A DNA stretch of 64,000 nt from Falsochrobactrum shanghaiense. Lineage in GTDB: Bacteria > Pseudomonadota > Alphaproteobacteria > Rhizobiales > Rhizobiaceae. The stretch spans positions 682,001 through 746,000 of the forward strand of contig NZ_QGDB01000002.1 of assembly GCF_003149535.1 (NCBI RefSeq), given 5' to 3'. Positions 16,568 through 24,283 of this stretch are shown one piece after another; the stretch's first letter is position 1; every line of letters starts with the position of its first letter. The notes beneath the pieces were generated by a model. The model searched no databases. It was not told where the DNA came from and saw only the letters and a program-made list of their open reading frames with translations. A program made the translations under genes and the position numbers.

Positions 16568-17400
16568 GCTGCTTCCTTTCTGCCCTGTAGGACTTCATCG
16601 GCGAGAGGCCAGCCGTCTTCGTCAAGCTCTGTCGGTACGAACTCAACGCCATTCAGGTTTGCGATATGCCGCAACAAATCTTCCGCATTGCCCGGCATAT
16701 TGTCATTCGCCGGCTGCACCCATGGCTCGCTTTCTGCGTCCTCGACGGTCAGCGCTTCGATGGCGGCATCAAGCGTAAACGGCTTGTCCTCATTGCCGAG
16801 AACAATCTTGTCGCCGTAAGCGCCGCCAATCTGGTCCTTCAAGTCTTCCCACGATTCTATACGAACCCCGCGAACAGCGAGCGCGATTTTCATCATGTCG
16901 CCTTTGCCGATCGTATATCCACGCTGCTGGTACTTCAGGACGCGCGTTGCGGACGCCAGTGGGTAACGCGTGCCGGGATTGAACTTCAAGAAACGCTGGC
17001 TATTGTGCTTCAAAAAGTCGGGGTGGAAGATGAACCCGGAATCGGGGTGCCCGTCCCTCTGGTGTACATCCAAATCCAGCGCGCCCATGCAGACGGTGTA
17101 ATCAAAGGCCGCAAAGATGGCATCGGCGGTCGGGAAATAATCAAAGTGCATCAACTGTGCGATGGTGTCGCCGCTGACGAACGTCACGGCACGCTTGCTG
17201 GCAGCAACGCACCACAGGCCGTCTTCGTATGCCTGATAGACGCCGGTCTCGAATGCGCGGCGCGATTTGAAATACACGTCCACGTCGTTGATTTTCGCGT
17301 TGGTGAACGCGCTCGTGACAGCGCCGCCAGCAATGAAAGCGCCGTCAAAGCGCAGCGGACTTGCCGCCATAATCAGTTTTCGTTCGGCTTCGTAAGCCAT
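16564..17400 (-). CDS. Pol-beta-type nucleotidyltransferase
   Basis: The 278-aa protein has FIAGGAVTS (GG at 25-26) followed by DVDVYF (39-43), the GG...DxD signature of the Pol-beta nucleotidyltransferase fold, and a downstream helical part with ANDN. The third acidic residue is not obvious. Such phage proteins are often labelled nucleotidyltransferases; substrate candidates are tRNA 3' ends, other RNAs or antibiotics-like small molecules. Placement with rtcB and tRNAs favours RNA. The start follows AACACGAGGAG. Confidence 0.78.
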   Translation of the reverse strand: MAYEAERKLIMAASPLRFDGAFIAGGAVTSAFTNAKINDVDVYFKSRRAFETGVYQAYEDGLWCVAASKRAVTFVSGDTIAQLMHFDYFPTADAIFAAFDYTVCMGALDLDVHQRDGHPDSGFIFHPDFLKHNSQRFLKFNPGTRYPLASATRVLKYQQRGYTIGKGDMMKIALAVRGVRIESWEDLKDQIGGAYGDKIVLGNEDKPFTLDAAIEALTVEDAESEPWVQPANDNMPGNAEDLLRHIANLNGVEFVPTELDEDGWPLADEVLQGRKEAA

Positions 17401-17406
17401 GCGTAT

Positions 17407-17462
17407 CTCCTCGTGTTCGGTTCGGTGCGATGGTTGCTACCGGCGCTTTCGCGCCAGTAGCA
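17407..17462 (-). promoter_or_regulatory. start-associated motif plus long hairpin
   Basis: AACACGAGGAG precedes the nucleotidyltransferase. Upstream, a 12-bp stem (17435-17446 with 17451-17462, one wobble) closes a GAAA tetraloop in the transcript. It is the strongest of the series and has no T-run. Confidence 0.78.
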
Positions 17463-17474
17463 GGTTGGTTTAGA

Positions 17475-18023
17475 TTAACCCCAAGGGCGCTTCTTGCCCT
17501 CCGCTGCCGCCGCTGGCTGGTTGCTGTTAGCAGCCGCAGGCCGGTTATCATTGGCCGGGCGCGGCGCGGTGGGCTGGGTGGCGTCGATCTCCGCAGGAGG
17601 CACATTGCCTTCATCTGGATAGTAATAGCGCTTGATCTCCGCACGTGCCGGATATTGCCCGTCCTTTGAAGGGCGGCCAAGTGCAACGCGAGCCGTGAAG
17701 GACTTGAAAAGCAGGTCTTCGGTGTCGTCCACCGCCGACACGCCGATCGCGCGGCAGAGCGACGCAAGTTGGCGCTGCCCTATCTCCTGCGCTTGCGGGT
17801 TTTTGTTTTCGATATTGTAGTTCGTGAAAAGCTTGCGGCCTTCCTGCTCTTGCGGCTCAAGCACCTTCATCGTGGTCTTGAGAATTGTTCCGCTGCCGGT
17901 CGATGTCGCAGCAACGTCCGCCGCTTCAACTTCCATGACATACGTGCCGTTGGGCAACTCCGCATAATCGGATTGGGTCGTATCGTGATCTGTCGCATTA
18001 AATCTTGTGGCTAGTTTCGCCAT
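17475..18023 (-). CDS. DUF669 family phage protein, possible ssDNA-binding partner
   Basis: The 182-aa N-terminal domain (LPNGTYVMEVEAADV, LCRAIGV) fits DUF669 (PF05037), usually encoded next to phage recombinases and thought to act at single-stranded DNA. The tail is disordered, rich in Ala, Pro and Asn, contains ANDN, and ends KKRPWG, a short tip like those on SSB-type proteins. It lies two genes downstream of the Sak4-like ATPase. The start follows AACACGAGGAA. Confidence 0.82.
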   Translation of the reverse strand: MAKLATRFNATDHDTTQSDYAELPNGTYVMEVEAADVAATSTGSGTILKTTMKVLEPQEQEGRKLFTNYNIENKNPQAQEIGQRQLASLCRAIGVSAVDDTEDLLFKSFTARVALGRPSKDGQYPARAEIKRYYYPDEGNVPPAEIDATQPTAPRPANDNRPAAANSNQPAAAAEGKKRPWG

Positions 18024-18050
18024 AGGTATTCCTCGTGTTTGTGGTGGTGG

Positions 18051-18221
18051 TTAGAACGGTGAAGGAAAGAAGCCGCCTGCAATGAGCAGCCATGTTGTGA
18101 GGCCGACGGCAATGAGTGACGACCAGATGCTGTAATTTGGTCGTGGCTTTCCGTGCATCGCTGCTGACGCGCCAAAACCAGTGGCCATCAGAACCAGCAT
18201 GACTATCTGTGGCCACCCCAT
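18051..18221 (-). CDS. small two-segment membrane protein (56 aa)
   Basis: The ATG at 18221 overlaps the Sak4 stop as TGATG. The product starts MGWPQIVMLVLMATGFGASA, has a short loop (HGKPRPNYS) and a second hydrophobic segment ending GGFFPSPF. Small proteins of this plan are common in rhizobial prophages; function is unknown, and a holin-like role is unlikely in this early operon. Confidence 0.72.
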   Translation of the reverse strand: MGWPQIVMLVLMATGFGASAAMHGKPRPNYSIWSSLIAVGLTTWLLIAGGFFPSPF

Positions 18222-19009
18222 CACGCCGCCTCCTTCTGCGCCGCGTTGTCATTACTAGGCAACCAATACTTGGAAAGATCAGCGAAGCCCTGCCCTTTGC
18301 GATAGAGAACTGAATCTGGATGCGGATAGCGGGTCTTGGCCATAAATCCCGCTCCTTCAGACAAATGAATCTGACGCTCCTTGCCGCCCTCAGCTCGCGT
18401 AACCTTTGTTTGGCGCGCGACCTCCTTTTCTTTGATGCTGATGCGGTAATTCATGAATGCAACCACATCGGACTTTTCGCGCACCAAGGCGTTTGCTCGC
18501 TTGTGGAGCTTAGGCTGGTATCGTGAATACGGATCGGACGTAGGGCTGTCGAAACGAACGATTTCAGGGTGCGCCAGCATCACAACATAAATGCCTGCAC
18601 GTGCGAGCGCAGACACCGCCGCCATGAGTTCATTCCATTCAGTGTCGGCCTCGACGTAGCCTTTCCCGTACCCTGCGTCCTCGACACTGTTAATGCCAAG
18701 ACGCGCTGCCGTCGCCCGCCAGACAAGCGGCTCCAGCCCGTCAAGGCTATCGATAATGACGGTCTGGCGGTCGTGGTCTTCGGTCAGCAGTTCGCCAATG
18801 ATGTTCAACAGATCATCAAAGCTTTCGATGGTGCCCGGCGTTGCAAGTTCAATGTCAGACGGCGGGCGCTCGCCTTCCGTGGCCAGATAGATCGGGTTCG
18901 GAAATTCGGCGGCAAGGCTGGTTTTGCCGATGCCGTCCACGCCATAAAGCAGCATGACTGGTGGGTCGTGTCTCTTTGTGGATTTCAAGCTGGATAGGCT
19001 GATCGCCAT
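18221..19009 (-). CDS. Sak4-like RecA-fold ATPase (AAA_24)
   Basis: The 262-aa protein has Walker A GVDGIGKTSL, Walker B TVIIDSLDGLE and a HPEIV segment, as in AAA_24 / Sak4 phage recombinases that assist strand annealing with a phage SSB. The start MAISLSSLKS is chosen because AAGGAGAG lies 5 nt before it; the longer frame has unlikely composition. The tail contains SNDN and KEAA. With the DUF669 protein and the Cas4-like nuclease it forms a recombination set. Confidence 0.87.
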   Translation of the reverse strand: MAISLSSLKSTKRHDPPVMLLYGVDGIGKTSLAAEFPNPIYLATEGERPPSDIELATPGTIESFDDLLNIIGELLTEDHDRQTVIIDSLDGLEPLVWRATAARLGINSVEDAGYGKGYVEADTEWNELMAAVSALARAGIYVVMLAHPEIVRFDSPTSDPYSRYQPKLHKRANALVREKSDVVAFMNYRISIKEKEVARQTKVTRAEGGKERQIHLSEGAGFMAKTRYPHPDSVLYRKGQGFADLSKYWLPSNDNAAQKEAA

Positions 19010-19023
19010 CGTGCTCTCCTTTT

Positions 19024-19110
19024 TTAGATGATAGCCAGTATGAAGATGGTGACGAGGAACAGCACGGTTCCTGCCAGCGCGTACCCGCTGGGGTCTGGGC
19101 CGGCTGTCAT
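19024..19110 (-). CDS. 28-residue single-span membrane peptide
   Basis: The ATG at 19110 overlaps the previous stop as TGATG. The peptide is a polar start (MTAGPDPSG) and one hydrophobic helix ending FILAII. It is the third membrane peptide in a row. Confidence 0.5.
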   Translation of the reverse strand: MTAGPDPSGYALAGTVLFLVTIFILAII

Positions 19111-19364
19111 CACCCACCCCACAGATAAAGCAGCCCATAAAAGGGCAGAATGCCGTTCCAGAACACGACGCCCATGGCGACGAAGGCGAGCACCAAGGCA
19201 AGGGCAGCGTGCGCCAGCGACCGGCCTACGCGCCCCCCGCCGGGGATGCGTCCGGGTTGGATTAGGATGCGGTCGTCCTCGACGCGGTATTTGCTCCATG
19301 GGCTGTTGCGGCGTGTGTTGCCGGGGCGGTCGTTGACGGCGTAGTCTTTGTAGGGGTTAATCAT
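19110..19364 (-). CDS. small membrane protein (84 aa)
   Basis: It has a basic, polar N-terminal half (MINPYKDYAVNDRPG...) and two C-terminal hydrophobic helices ending LYLWGG. The ATG at 19364 overlaps the upstream gene by 8 nt. Function is unknown. Confidence 0.68.
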   Translation of the reverse strand: MINPYKDYAVNDRPGNTRRNSPWSKYRVEDDRILIQPGRIPGGGRVGRSLAHAALALVLAFVAMGVVFWNGILPFYGLLYLWGG

Positions 19365-19641
19365 GGCTCACCTCCAACTGATCCAGCTTGGCGCGGGCCT
19401 GCGGGATGCTGTAGCTGCGGCCGACATTGGTGGCCTTGGCCGAGATCGTGATAAACGCGATAATCGCGCCTACCCATTGCAACGCTACGCTCTGCAATAG
19501 GACACCAATACCTATGAGCGCAGCGAACAAGATAAATGTGCTTGCATCGCGCATCCACGACTTGAGCACCGTTTCGTGCACAATAATGACTTCGGGCTTC
19601 GACGTGGCTCTGCCGCCGCCCTCGTTGGGTTCTCTAAACAT
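19357..19641 (-). CDS. small membrane protein (94 aa)
   Basis: A polar N-terminus is followed by two hydrophobic segments (about 35-50 and 54-67) and a basic C-terminal helix. The family is unknown. The start is fixed by AACGAGGAGG, a variant of the phage start motif, with a CCCCGC/GCGGGG hairpin (19656-19677) just upstream. Confidence 0.7.
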   Translation of the reverse strand: MFREPNEGGGRATSKPEVIIVHETVLKSWMRDASTFILFAALIGIGVLLQSVALQWVGAIIAFITISAKATNVGRSYSIPQARAKLDQLEVSHD

Positions 19642-19709
19642 AATTCCTCCTCGTTCCCCGCCGCGAATGCAGCGGGGCTGGTAGGGTTGGCTGTGGTTGC
19701 TGTTGCGGG

Positions 19710-20597
19710 TTAGGCGGCGACTAGCTTGCTAGTTGCGATGATGACGGGCTGGTTGCCTCCGGTGTCAACAAATGACCATTTGTCGAACCGTGCCAGTTCA
19801 TAGCCGTATCCCCGATGCGTCTTGACGAAGCGGACCTTAGTCACCGTAGGGGGCGTGGGGTCTACCGTATTCTCCAGCCACGATTTTGTTGCGTCTGCAA
19901 CAACGCCCATGAGGTCGTCAAACGCTGACGAAACATTATCGTTATCGTTGCTGGCGGCTTCCTGTGAGGCAACCTGTGGCTCGTCGGCCCATTCGGCGAT
20001 GAGGTCGGCGCTGGTTTCCATAGTGCTATTGGCTCGCCCATCGCACCACCAGTCCGCCCCGTTATGCGTCGCGCGGTCTGCTGTCGTACGCATCGGCCCT
20101 ACCTTGCGCCCGTCGCGGGTGCGGTAGTATTTTCCTGATTGGATGCTGAGGACCGGCTCAATGCAGTCAGGCTTTGCACGTGTGTACTGGGGCTCCACAG
20201 ACAACGTCTGATAGTTATATGGTGGGTCTATATTCAGCAGGTATTCGCCGTTGTTCATGAGCTTGCCGTCCCACGATTCAATCGTAGCCAGTTTTCCAAC
20301 CGCGCCTATGGTGGATTTGCCGTCCTTTACCAATCGCACCCGGTCGCCGACCTTGAAGCGCGGTTCGTCGGACACGGCCCATTCACCGGTGTCCAAAGGA
20401 TAGGCTTCACCTGCATCATCAGTAATGATCACGCAGTTCCCACATGCGCCAGAAACGACATATTCTTTACCCGCGACAACATCCATTTCAGTCACAAGGC
20501 TTTTGACCCTATCCCCGACCTTCACGCGTCTTGCGCCCTTGCCGTATTCATCAGCCTGCACATCGACCTGCGCAGCTTCCATTGTTCGCGTGACCAT
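19710..20597 (-). CDS. KOW/SH3-like repeat protein (295 aa)
   Basis: Two segments, RRVKVGDRVKSL and RFKVGDRVRLV, look like small beta-barrel (KOW or SH3-like) repeats. A cysteine pair (CGNC) lies between them and a low-complexity SNDNDN stretch follows. It ends LVAA. The function is unknown; nucleic-acid or protein binding by the barrels is a guess. It overlaps the upstream gene by one base. Confidence 0.7.
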   Translation of the reverse strand: MVTRTMEAAQVDVQADEYGKGARRVKVGDRVKSLVTEMDVVAGKEYVVSGACGNCVIITDDAGEAYPLDTGEWAVSDEPRFKVGDRVRLVKDGKSTIGAVGKLATIESWDGKLMNNGEYLLNIDPPYNYQTLSVEPQYTRAKPDCIEPVLSIQSGKYYRTRDGRKVGPMRTTADRATHNGADWWCDGRANSTMETSADLIAEWADEPQVASQEAASNDNDNVSSAFDDLMGVVADATKSWLENTVDPTPPTVTKVRFVKTHRGYGYELARFDKWSFVDTGGNQPVIIATSKLVAA

Positions 20598-20896
20598 TAG
20601 GCGGCTCCCCTCGTTTTTGTTTTCGCCGTCAGCTTCACCTTCTTTGTGAAATCGACCGGAATGATGTTGTCTTCTGGTTCGGCTTGGCTACCACCCCCGC
20701 CGTCTTCATCATCAAACGGCTCGACTTCAAACCGCGATACTTCGGCGGCAACCAGCCCTTGGCCGGGGACTAAAAATCGCACAGTCAGCATCCTGCCAGC
20801 GTCACGGTCGCCAATGATGACGCCAAGCCAGCCTGTCAGCCGGTGGCGTACAAATTCGCCGGGCAAGTCCCAGCAATCTCCACAATCGCAGGTCAT
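20597..20896 (-). CDS. small phage protein with N-terminal cysteines (99 aa)
   Basis: MTCDCGDCWDLPGEFVRH has a CxCxxC cluster, then a beta-rich part (LTVRFLVPGQGLVAAEV) and an acidic, then basic, tail ending RGAA. It might be a small zinc-binding barrel protein like its downstream neighbour; no family is recognised. ATGA overlap with the upstream gene. Confidence 0.68.
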   Translation of the reverse strand: MTCDCGDCWDLPGEFVRHRLTGWLGVIIGDRDAGRMLTVRFLVPGQGLVAAEVSRFEVEPFDDEDGGGGSQAEPEDNIIPVDFTKKVKLTAKTKTRGAA

Positions 20897-21096
20897 GCCG
20901 CACCTCTTTTCTGTCTGCTGTAGCTAACCGGCGAGCCGGACACATAGCGCCCGTCAACCAAGCGCGCTGTGCGCCGGGCGTCTTCTTTCTGCGCAGCGGT
21001 GCGATAAGGCTTGCGGTTTGTCATGTCCCGCGTGCCAGTTCGTGTGTACTGCGTTTGGTGCGCCGTTTCCGGTCGCGTGTATTTATGGGATTTCAT
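20893..21096 (-). CDS. small basic phage protein (67 aa)
   Basis: Very rich in Arg, Lys, Thr and Tyr (KPYRTAAQKEDARRTARLVDG), as in small nucleic-acid-binding proteins; ends KRGAA. The start MKSHKYTRP is preceded by GGAGGAA. Function unknown. Confidence 0.62.
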   Translation of the reverse strand: MKSHKYTRPETAHQTQYTRTGTRDMTNRKPYRTAAQKEDARRTARLVDGRYVSGSPVSYSRQKRGAA

Positions 21097-21162
21097 AGTT
21101 CCTCCATGCTGGAGGTTAATCTTCGGCCCCGTTCCCTAGGCGGTCGGCCCTGCCTTAAAAGG

Positions 21163-21471
21163 CTAGTGGACGGTGGCTGTGCCTGCGCTAGCAGGGGCGC
21201 CGATAAAAGGCCCGTCCAGTAAGGTAATGCGCGGCATTGCGATATACATGTCGCGGCATAATGTTGAGCATCCACCGTTATGCGTGGAGCGTTTAACAAC
21301 CGTGCTTTCTGTCGGCGTTGGCGGCGGTAGTGCGGGCACTCTGTCTGCGAGCAGAGACCAAGCGTGGCCTCTGGTAATGCCCATCATTTCCGCGATCTTC
21401 CCGAATGACGCACCTTTTTTACGATGCGCGGCGGCTTTCGCCTGCAATTCCTGTCGTGGTGAATACTGCAT
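21163..21471 (-). CDS. probable helix-turn-helix protein (102 aa)
   Basis: MQYSPRQELQAKAAAHRKKGASFGKIAEMMG followed by TRGHAWSLL is a plausible HTH (resolvase/sigma-like), then a variable C-terminus. ATG at 21471 is fixed by AACACGAGGAG five bases upstream. The frame stays open for 137 more codons upstream, but that part crosses the hairpin and motif and is probably not translated. Possibly an early regulator. Confidence 0.62.
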   Translation of the reverse strand: MQYSPRQELQAKAAAHRKKGASFGKIAEMMGITRGHAWSLLADRVPALPPPTPTESTVVKRSTHNGGCSTLCRDMYIAMPRITLLDGPFIGAPASAGTATVH

Positions 21472-21473
21472 AA

Positions 21474-21523
21474 CTCCTCGTGTTTGGTTGGTGGTGGTTG
21501 ACAAATGCCGCGACTGGCGGCAT
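21474..21523 (-). promoter_or_regulatory. start-associated motif plus hairpin
   Basis: AACACGAGGAG precedes the HTH gene; a perfect 7-bp stem ATGCCGC (21505-21511) / GCGGCAT (21517-21523) with a five-base loop lies upstream. Confidence 0.72.
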
Positions 21524-21733
21524 CTGTCTGGCTGGCTGGGGTGGTACCCGGCAAGGAACGGGAGGGTTGGAGTTTTACTCCTCGTGGCCCGAACTAGTAC
21601 GGGCAGGCTGGCGAAGGGTGGTACCGGAGCATAACAGCCTGCTTTTTGTTTGGCGTGGCATCTGGCGCAGGGCGTTTCCTCGTGTTTGGTCACATGCCAG
21701 ATCATGCGTTCTGCAGGTGAGGCAGAATGGGGG
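21524..21733 (-). other. gap with two orphan start-associated motifs
   Basis: CACGAGGAG (21578-21586) and AACACGAGGAA (21676-21686) occur here, read leftward, without a clear gene after them. A frame beginning MIWHVTKHEETPCARC (start near 21704) contains a CxxC and runs through both motifs in frame with the HTH gene. Two GGTGGTACC copies flank the middle. The stretch could be a decayed small gene or a tiny zinc-ribbon gene. Confidence 0.4.
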
Positions 21734-22582
21734 TTAGGCCGCTTTATACTGCGACCAGATAATCGCGGCGAATTCCTGCCGGTCTGTTTCATCCAGCGCG
21801 GCCCACGCATCCCAGAACACTTGACGCTTTCTGTCCTTATTGGACGCCGTCGCCTTGGCTCCGCCAGCGGCGATAATTCCAAGCGCCTTATCGGCGGTTA
21901 TTGGTTTGGTTTCGGGGGCTGGCCGCGCGCTAACCTTTTCGCCACGCTCCGCTCGACTGATAAGGCTTTCGCGCTCATCCGATGGCAGCTTAGCGAGCGC
22001 GTCCATCTCGACACCCTTATCGAGGCTGGTGCCAACAATGCGGTGAATGTCGGGGCCGAGCACCCTGCCTCTCGCCGCGGCCATCCTGATCGCGCGGTCG
22101 GTCTTGCCAGATGCCGAGGCTGTTTCTTGGACGAATGATGCCTTATCCGTGTGGAAAAATTTGCCAGACGGTGATTGATTCCCACCGTGCTTTGTCTCCG
22201 GGTGGATCTCCTCATAAATAGCCTTACGCCGAGCAATGTGCGCCGCCTCTTCGGCTGGAGACAGTTCCGAACGGGCCAGATTCTCGTCGATTTCCATGAG
22301 CTCGGCATGAAGATCGTCAACGTCATGAACGACGCATTCTACATATTCTTCACCGTTCATTTTGAGTGCTGCCAAGCGGTGGCGGCCATAAATCAAAACC
22401 GCCACCCCGTCGCACAACTCTCCGTCATCCATGACGATTTCGTCACGGATGCAGACCGCCGGCGGGTTCATTAGTCCGACTTCGGCAATGCTCTTCGCAA
22501 TCTCTGCAACTTTATCTCCATCAGCATTACGATGGCGATTGCCGATAAATATGTCGTCAATGAATAACCGCCGACGCTCCAT
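21734..22582 (-). CDS. ParB-fold (ParB/Srx) DNA-binding protein
   Basis: The 282-aa protein has the ParB N-terminal pattern: GNRHRNADGDKVAEIAKSIAEVGLMNPPAV, then LIYGRHRLAAL (the GxHR motif), then an acidic EMEIDENLAR-like box (ELMEIDENLARSELS). The C-terminal part is helical. Phage ParB-fold proteins act as nucleases, regulators or CTPase switches rather than in partition. It is separated by 2 nt from a second ParB/DGQHR-fold gene, so they probably work together. It ends YKAA. Confidence 0.85.
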   Translation of the reverse strand: MERRRLFIDDIFIGNRHRNADGDKVAEIAKSIAEVGLMNPPAVCIRDEIVMDDGELCDGVAVLIYGRHRLAALKMNGEEYVECVVHDVDDLHAELMEIDENLARSELSPAEEAAHIARRKAIYEEIHPETKHGGNQSPSGKFFHTDKASFVQETASASGKTDRAIRMAAARGRVLGPDIHRIVGTSLDKGVEMDALAKLPSDERESLISRAERGEKVSARPAPETKPITADKALGIIAAGGAKATASNKDRKRQVFWDAWAALDETDRQEFAAIIWSQYKAA

Positions 22583-22584
22583 AG

Positions 22585-23685
22585 TCAGATCACCTCAGGC
22601 AAAGATGCGGGGGAAGTAGCTACAGCTAGGGACCGCCCTGCGCGCCAGATCAGGAAGTGGTGCACGATCCCACGTGTCCACTGCTGGCGTGTCCACTTGA
22701 CTGTCTTTTCGCGCAAAGCCTCGCGAAGCGTATAAATTGGGTTGCGACGCTTAAGCATCTCACCAGTACGGAATGCGGTGAAGAAATGACGAATGTCGTC
22801 TTCGTTCGCACCCAAGGAAAGAAGGTGGAGCGCGGCAACACCAGGCGCAGCAGCCCCAAGCCCCTTCTGTGGATTTCCGATAAGGGAATTGGCAAGAACG
22901 ATGTGCTCTTGGTTCTCGAAATAATAGTCTTGCGCTTCTGCAGGTGTGGCCGCGCGACCATTGTACATCTCGAACGCAAGGTTTGAGATAGCGGACATAT
23001 GCACGGCGTTAGGAATGCTTGCGATATTCAACCGATCAACGCCGGTGCGCTTACGACCGATATTAACGGTGCGCATCGATTCCTTGGTGACGCCGTACGA
23101 GACGACCGATTCAATTGGCTGGCCAGTCAGCAAGACGCCGAATGTGCGGTGCTGACCATCGTTCACCGTTCCGTCCTGGCATACAACGATTGACTCGCCG
23201 TTCAAATCAAATCGATGGGTCGCAATATCCCGCATAATAGCGGCGAGGTTCGCGGCATTAACTCGGCGGTTGCCGATGTTATGGACGAGTAGGATCTGCG
23301 CGCGTTCTGGCGAAATGATATGCACATTGGCGCGAGCGTCGCCATCGCGAACAAGGCGCTGATGCCATTCCGATGCCTTGGTGAACTCCGGCGTCCCACC
23401 GTAAATATAAAAGCCTTCATCCTTACCCGCGTTGATAAGGCGAGCGGCGATGCGCGCTGCATCTTCAAACCGGCCTTCACGCACAAGACGAAACACTTTT
23501 TCATGTTCGGTTTCTTCTGTAGCGGCAGCGCGAACTACCACCTTCGGCGCATCTTCCAGAATGCGCGGCTTAGGAACCGATGTTGGTTTATTGAATAGCG
23601 CCTCCGCGCGAGCGCGCTCTGGTGTGTATCTCTTTCGACGGTGCTCAACGGGGACCGTGCGGCTATTGGCCTGTACAATCTGCAT
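22585..23685 (-). CDS. DGQHR/ParB-like protein (366 aa)
   Basis: After a basic N-terminus, a mixed domain contains VVCQDGTVNDGQHRTFGVLL. GQHR is the core motif of the DGQHR/ParB-sulfiredoxin superfamily (also seen in DndB). A helical C-terminus follows. Without a search I cannot name a narrower family; many phages of Rhizobiales seem to carry such a protein. It is the first large gene of the leftward operon, with GAGGAGAAT before ATG. Likely a DNA-binding early regulator. Confidence 0.75.
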   Translation of the reverse strand: MQIVQANSRTVPVEHRRKRYTPERARAEALFNKPTSVPKPRILEDAPKVVVRAAATEETEHEKVFRLVREGRFEDAARIAARLINAGKDEGFYIYGGTPEFTKASEWHQRLVRDGDARANVHIISPERAQILLVHNIGNRRVNAANLAAIMRDIATHRFDLNGESIVVCQDGTVNDGQHRTFGVLLTGQPIESVVSYGVTKESMRTVNIGRKRTGVDRLNIASIPNAVHMSAISNLAFEMYNGRAATPAEAQDYYFENQEHIVLANSLIGNPQKGLGAAAPGVAALHLLSLGANEDDIRHFFTAFRTGEMLKRRNPIYTLREALREKTVKWTRQQWTRGIVHHFLIWRAGRSLAVATSPASLPEVI

Positions 23686-23767
23686 GTCATTCTCCTCTAT
23701 AGGTTGAAAATTCTCGTATTACGTGCTTATGTGAAGGGACTGGCGGCTTTCTTCGCGTGCTCGCTGT

Positions 23768-23834
23768 GTGTCGTGTTGGCGACCATTGGCCCTCTATAAG
23801 ACGGCCTTTTCACCAAAACCGACCACCACGACAC
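23768..23834 (+). repeat. long inverted repeat up to a ribosome site
   Basis: GTGTCGTGTTGG (23768-23779) pairs with CCACCACGACAC (23823-23834) at 11 of 12 positions. The right arm ends next to GAGGAG of the 40-aa gene, so the fold could limit access to that ribosome site, or the element may be an operator. Confidence 0.55.
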
Positions 23835-23849
23835 GAGGAGGCAAAGCAC

Positions 23850-23972
23850 ATGAAAAAGATTATCGAACGTCTGGTTCACGTACGCGCCTATGTTCGCTTA
23901 CGGTTCGGGAAGATTGAGTATGTCCGGGAGCACACACGCTCTTGGCCCAATCAATTATCCTTCGAGTTCTAA
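23850..23972 (+). CDS. small basic peptide (40 aa)
   Basis: ATG at 23850 follows GACACGAGGAGG, a copy of the phage start motif, at good spacing. The peptide (MKKIIERLVHVRAYVRLRFG...) is basic and amphipathic and ends QLSFEF. It lies between the two ParB-like genes' promoter side and the CI switch, facing right. Function unknown. Confidence 0.6.
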   Translation: MKKIIERLVHVRAYVRLRFGKIEYVREHTRSWPNQLSFEF

Positions 23973-24052
23973 TAATGTAGCCGCCAGCACCCACTAATAA
24001 GCATGTCAAACGCGCCAGCCGCGTTTTCAGCGGCCAGCGTCCCTTGTTGATT

Positions 24053-24106
24053 CTACGGTGGGTGATTGTCGTTGTCGGCGAAATAATGTCTGTCAGAATT
24101 TGTCAT
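24053..24106 (-). CDS. 17-residue ORF, first after the leftward promoter
   Basis: MTNSDRHYFADNDNHPP begins 7 nt after AACACGAGGAG and contains DNDN. It may be a leader peptide of the early operon or simply a small gene. Its only support is the perfect ribosome/start motif and its place in front of the operon. Confidence 0.4.
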   Translation of the reverse strand: MTNSDRHYFADNDNHPP

Positions 24107-24254
24107 TGTGTTTCTCCTCGTGTTTTCTAGCTGGTCAGTCTTGGGGCTAATTAAATCTTCAGGCTAGCTATCTGTCCGGCTTTGGTAACTCCGGCTTCTG
24201 CATATTGGCCTCCTTTTCGGTTGGCACCGTCTTTCTGTGGGGCGGTATGGAGTT

Positions 24255-24283
24255 ACAATAGTAGCACTACTACTTTATGTCAA
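24255..24283 (-). promoter_or_regulatory. leftward early promoter (PR-like)
   Basis: TTGACA (24283-24278), exactly 17 bases, then TATTGT (24260-24255), reading left. Operator 1 lies wholly inside the spacer, so repressor binding would block it. It drives the 17-codon ORF and the early operon. Confidence 0.75.
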
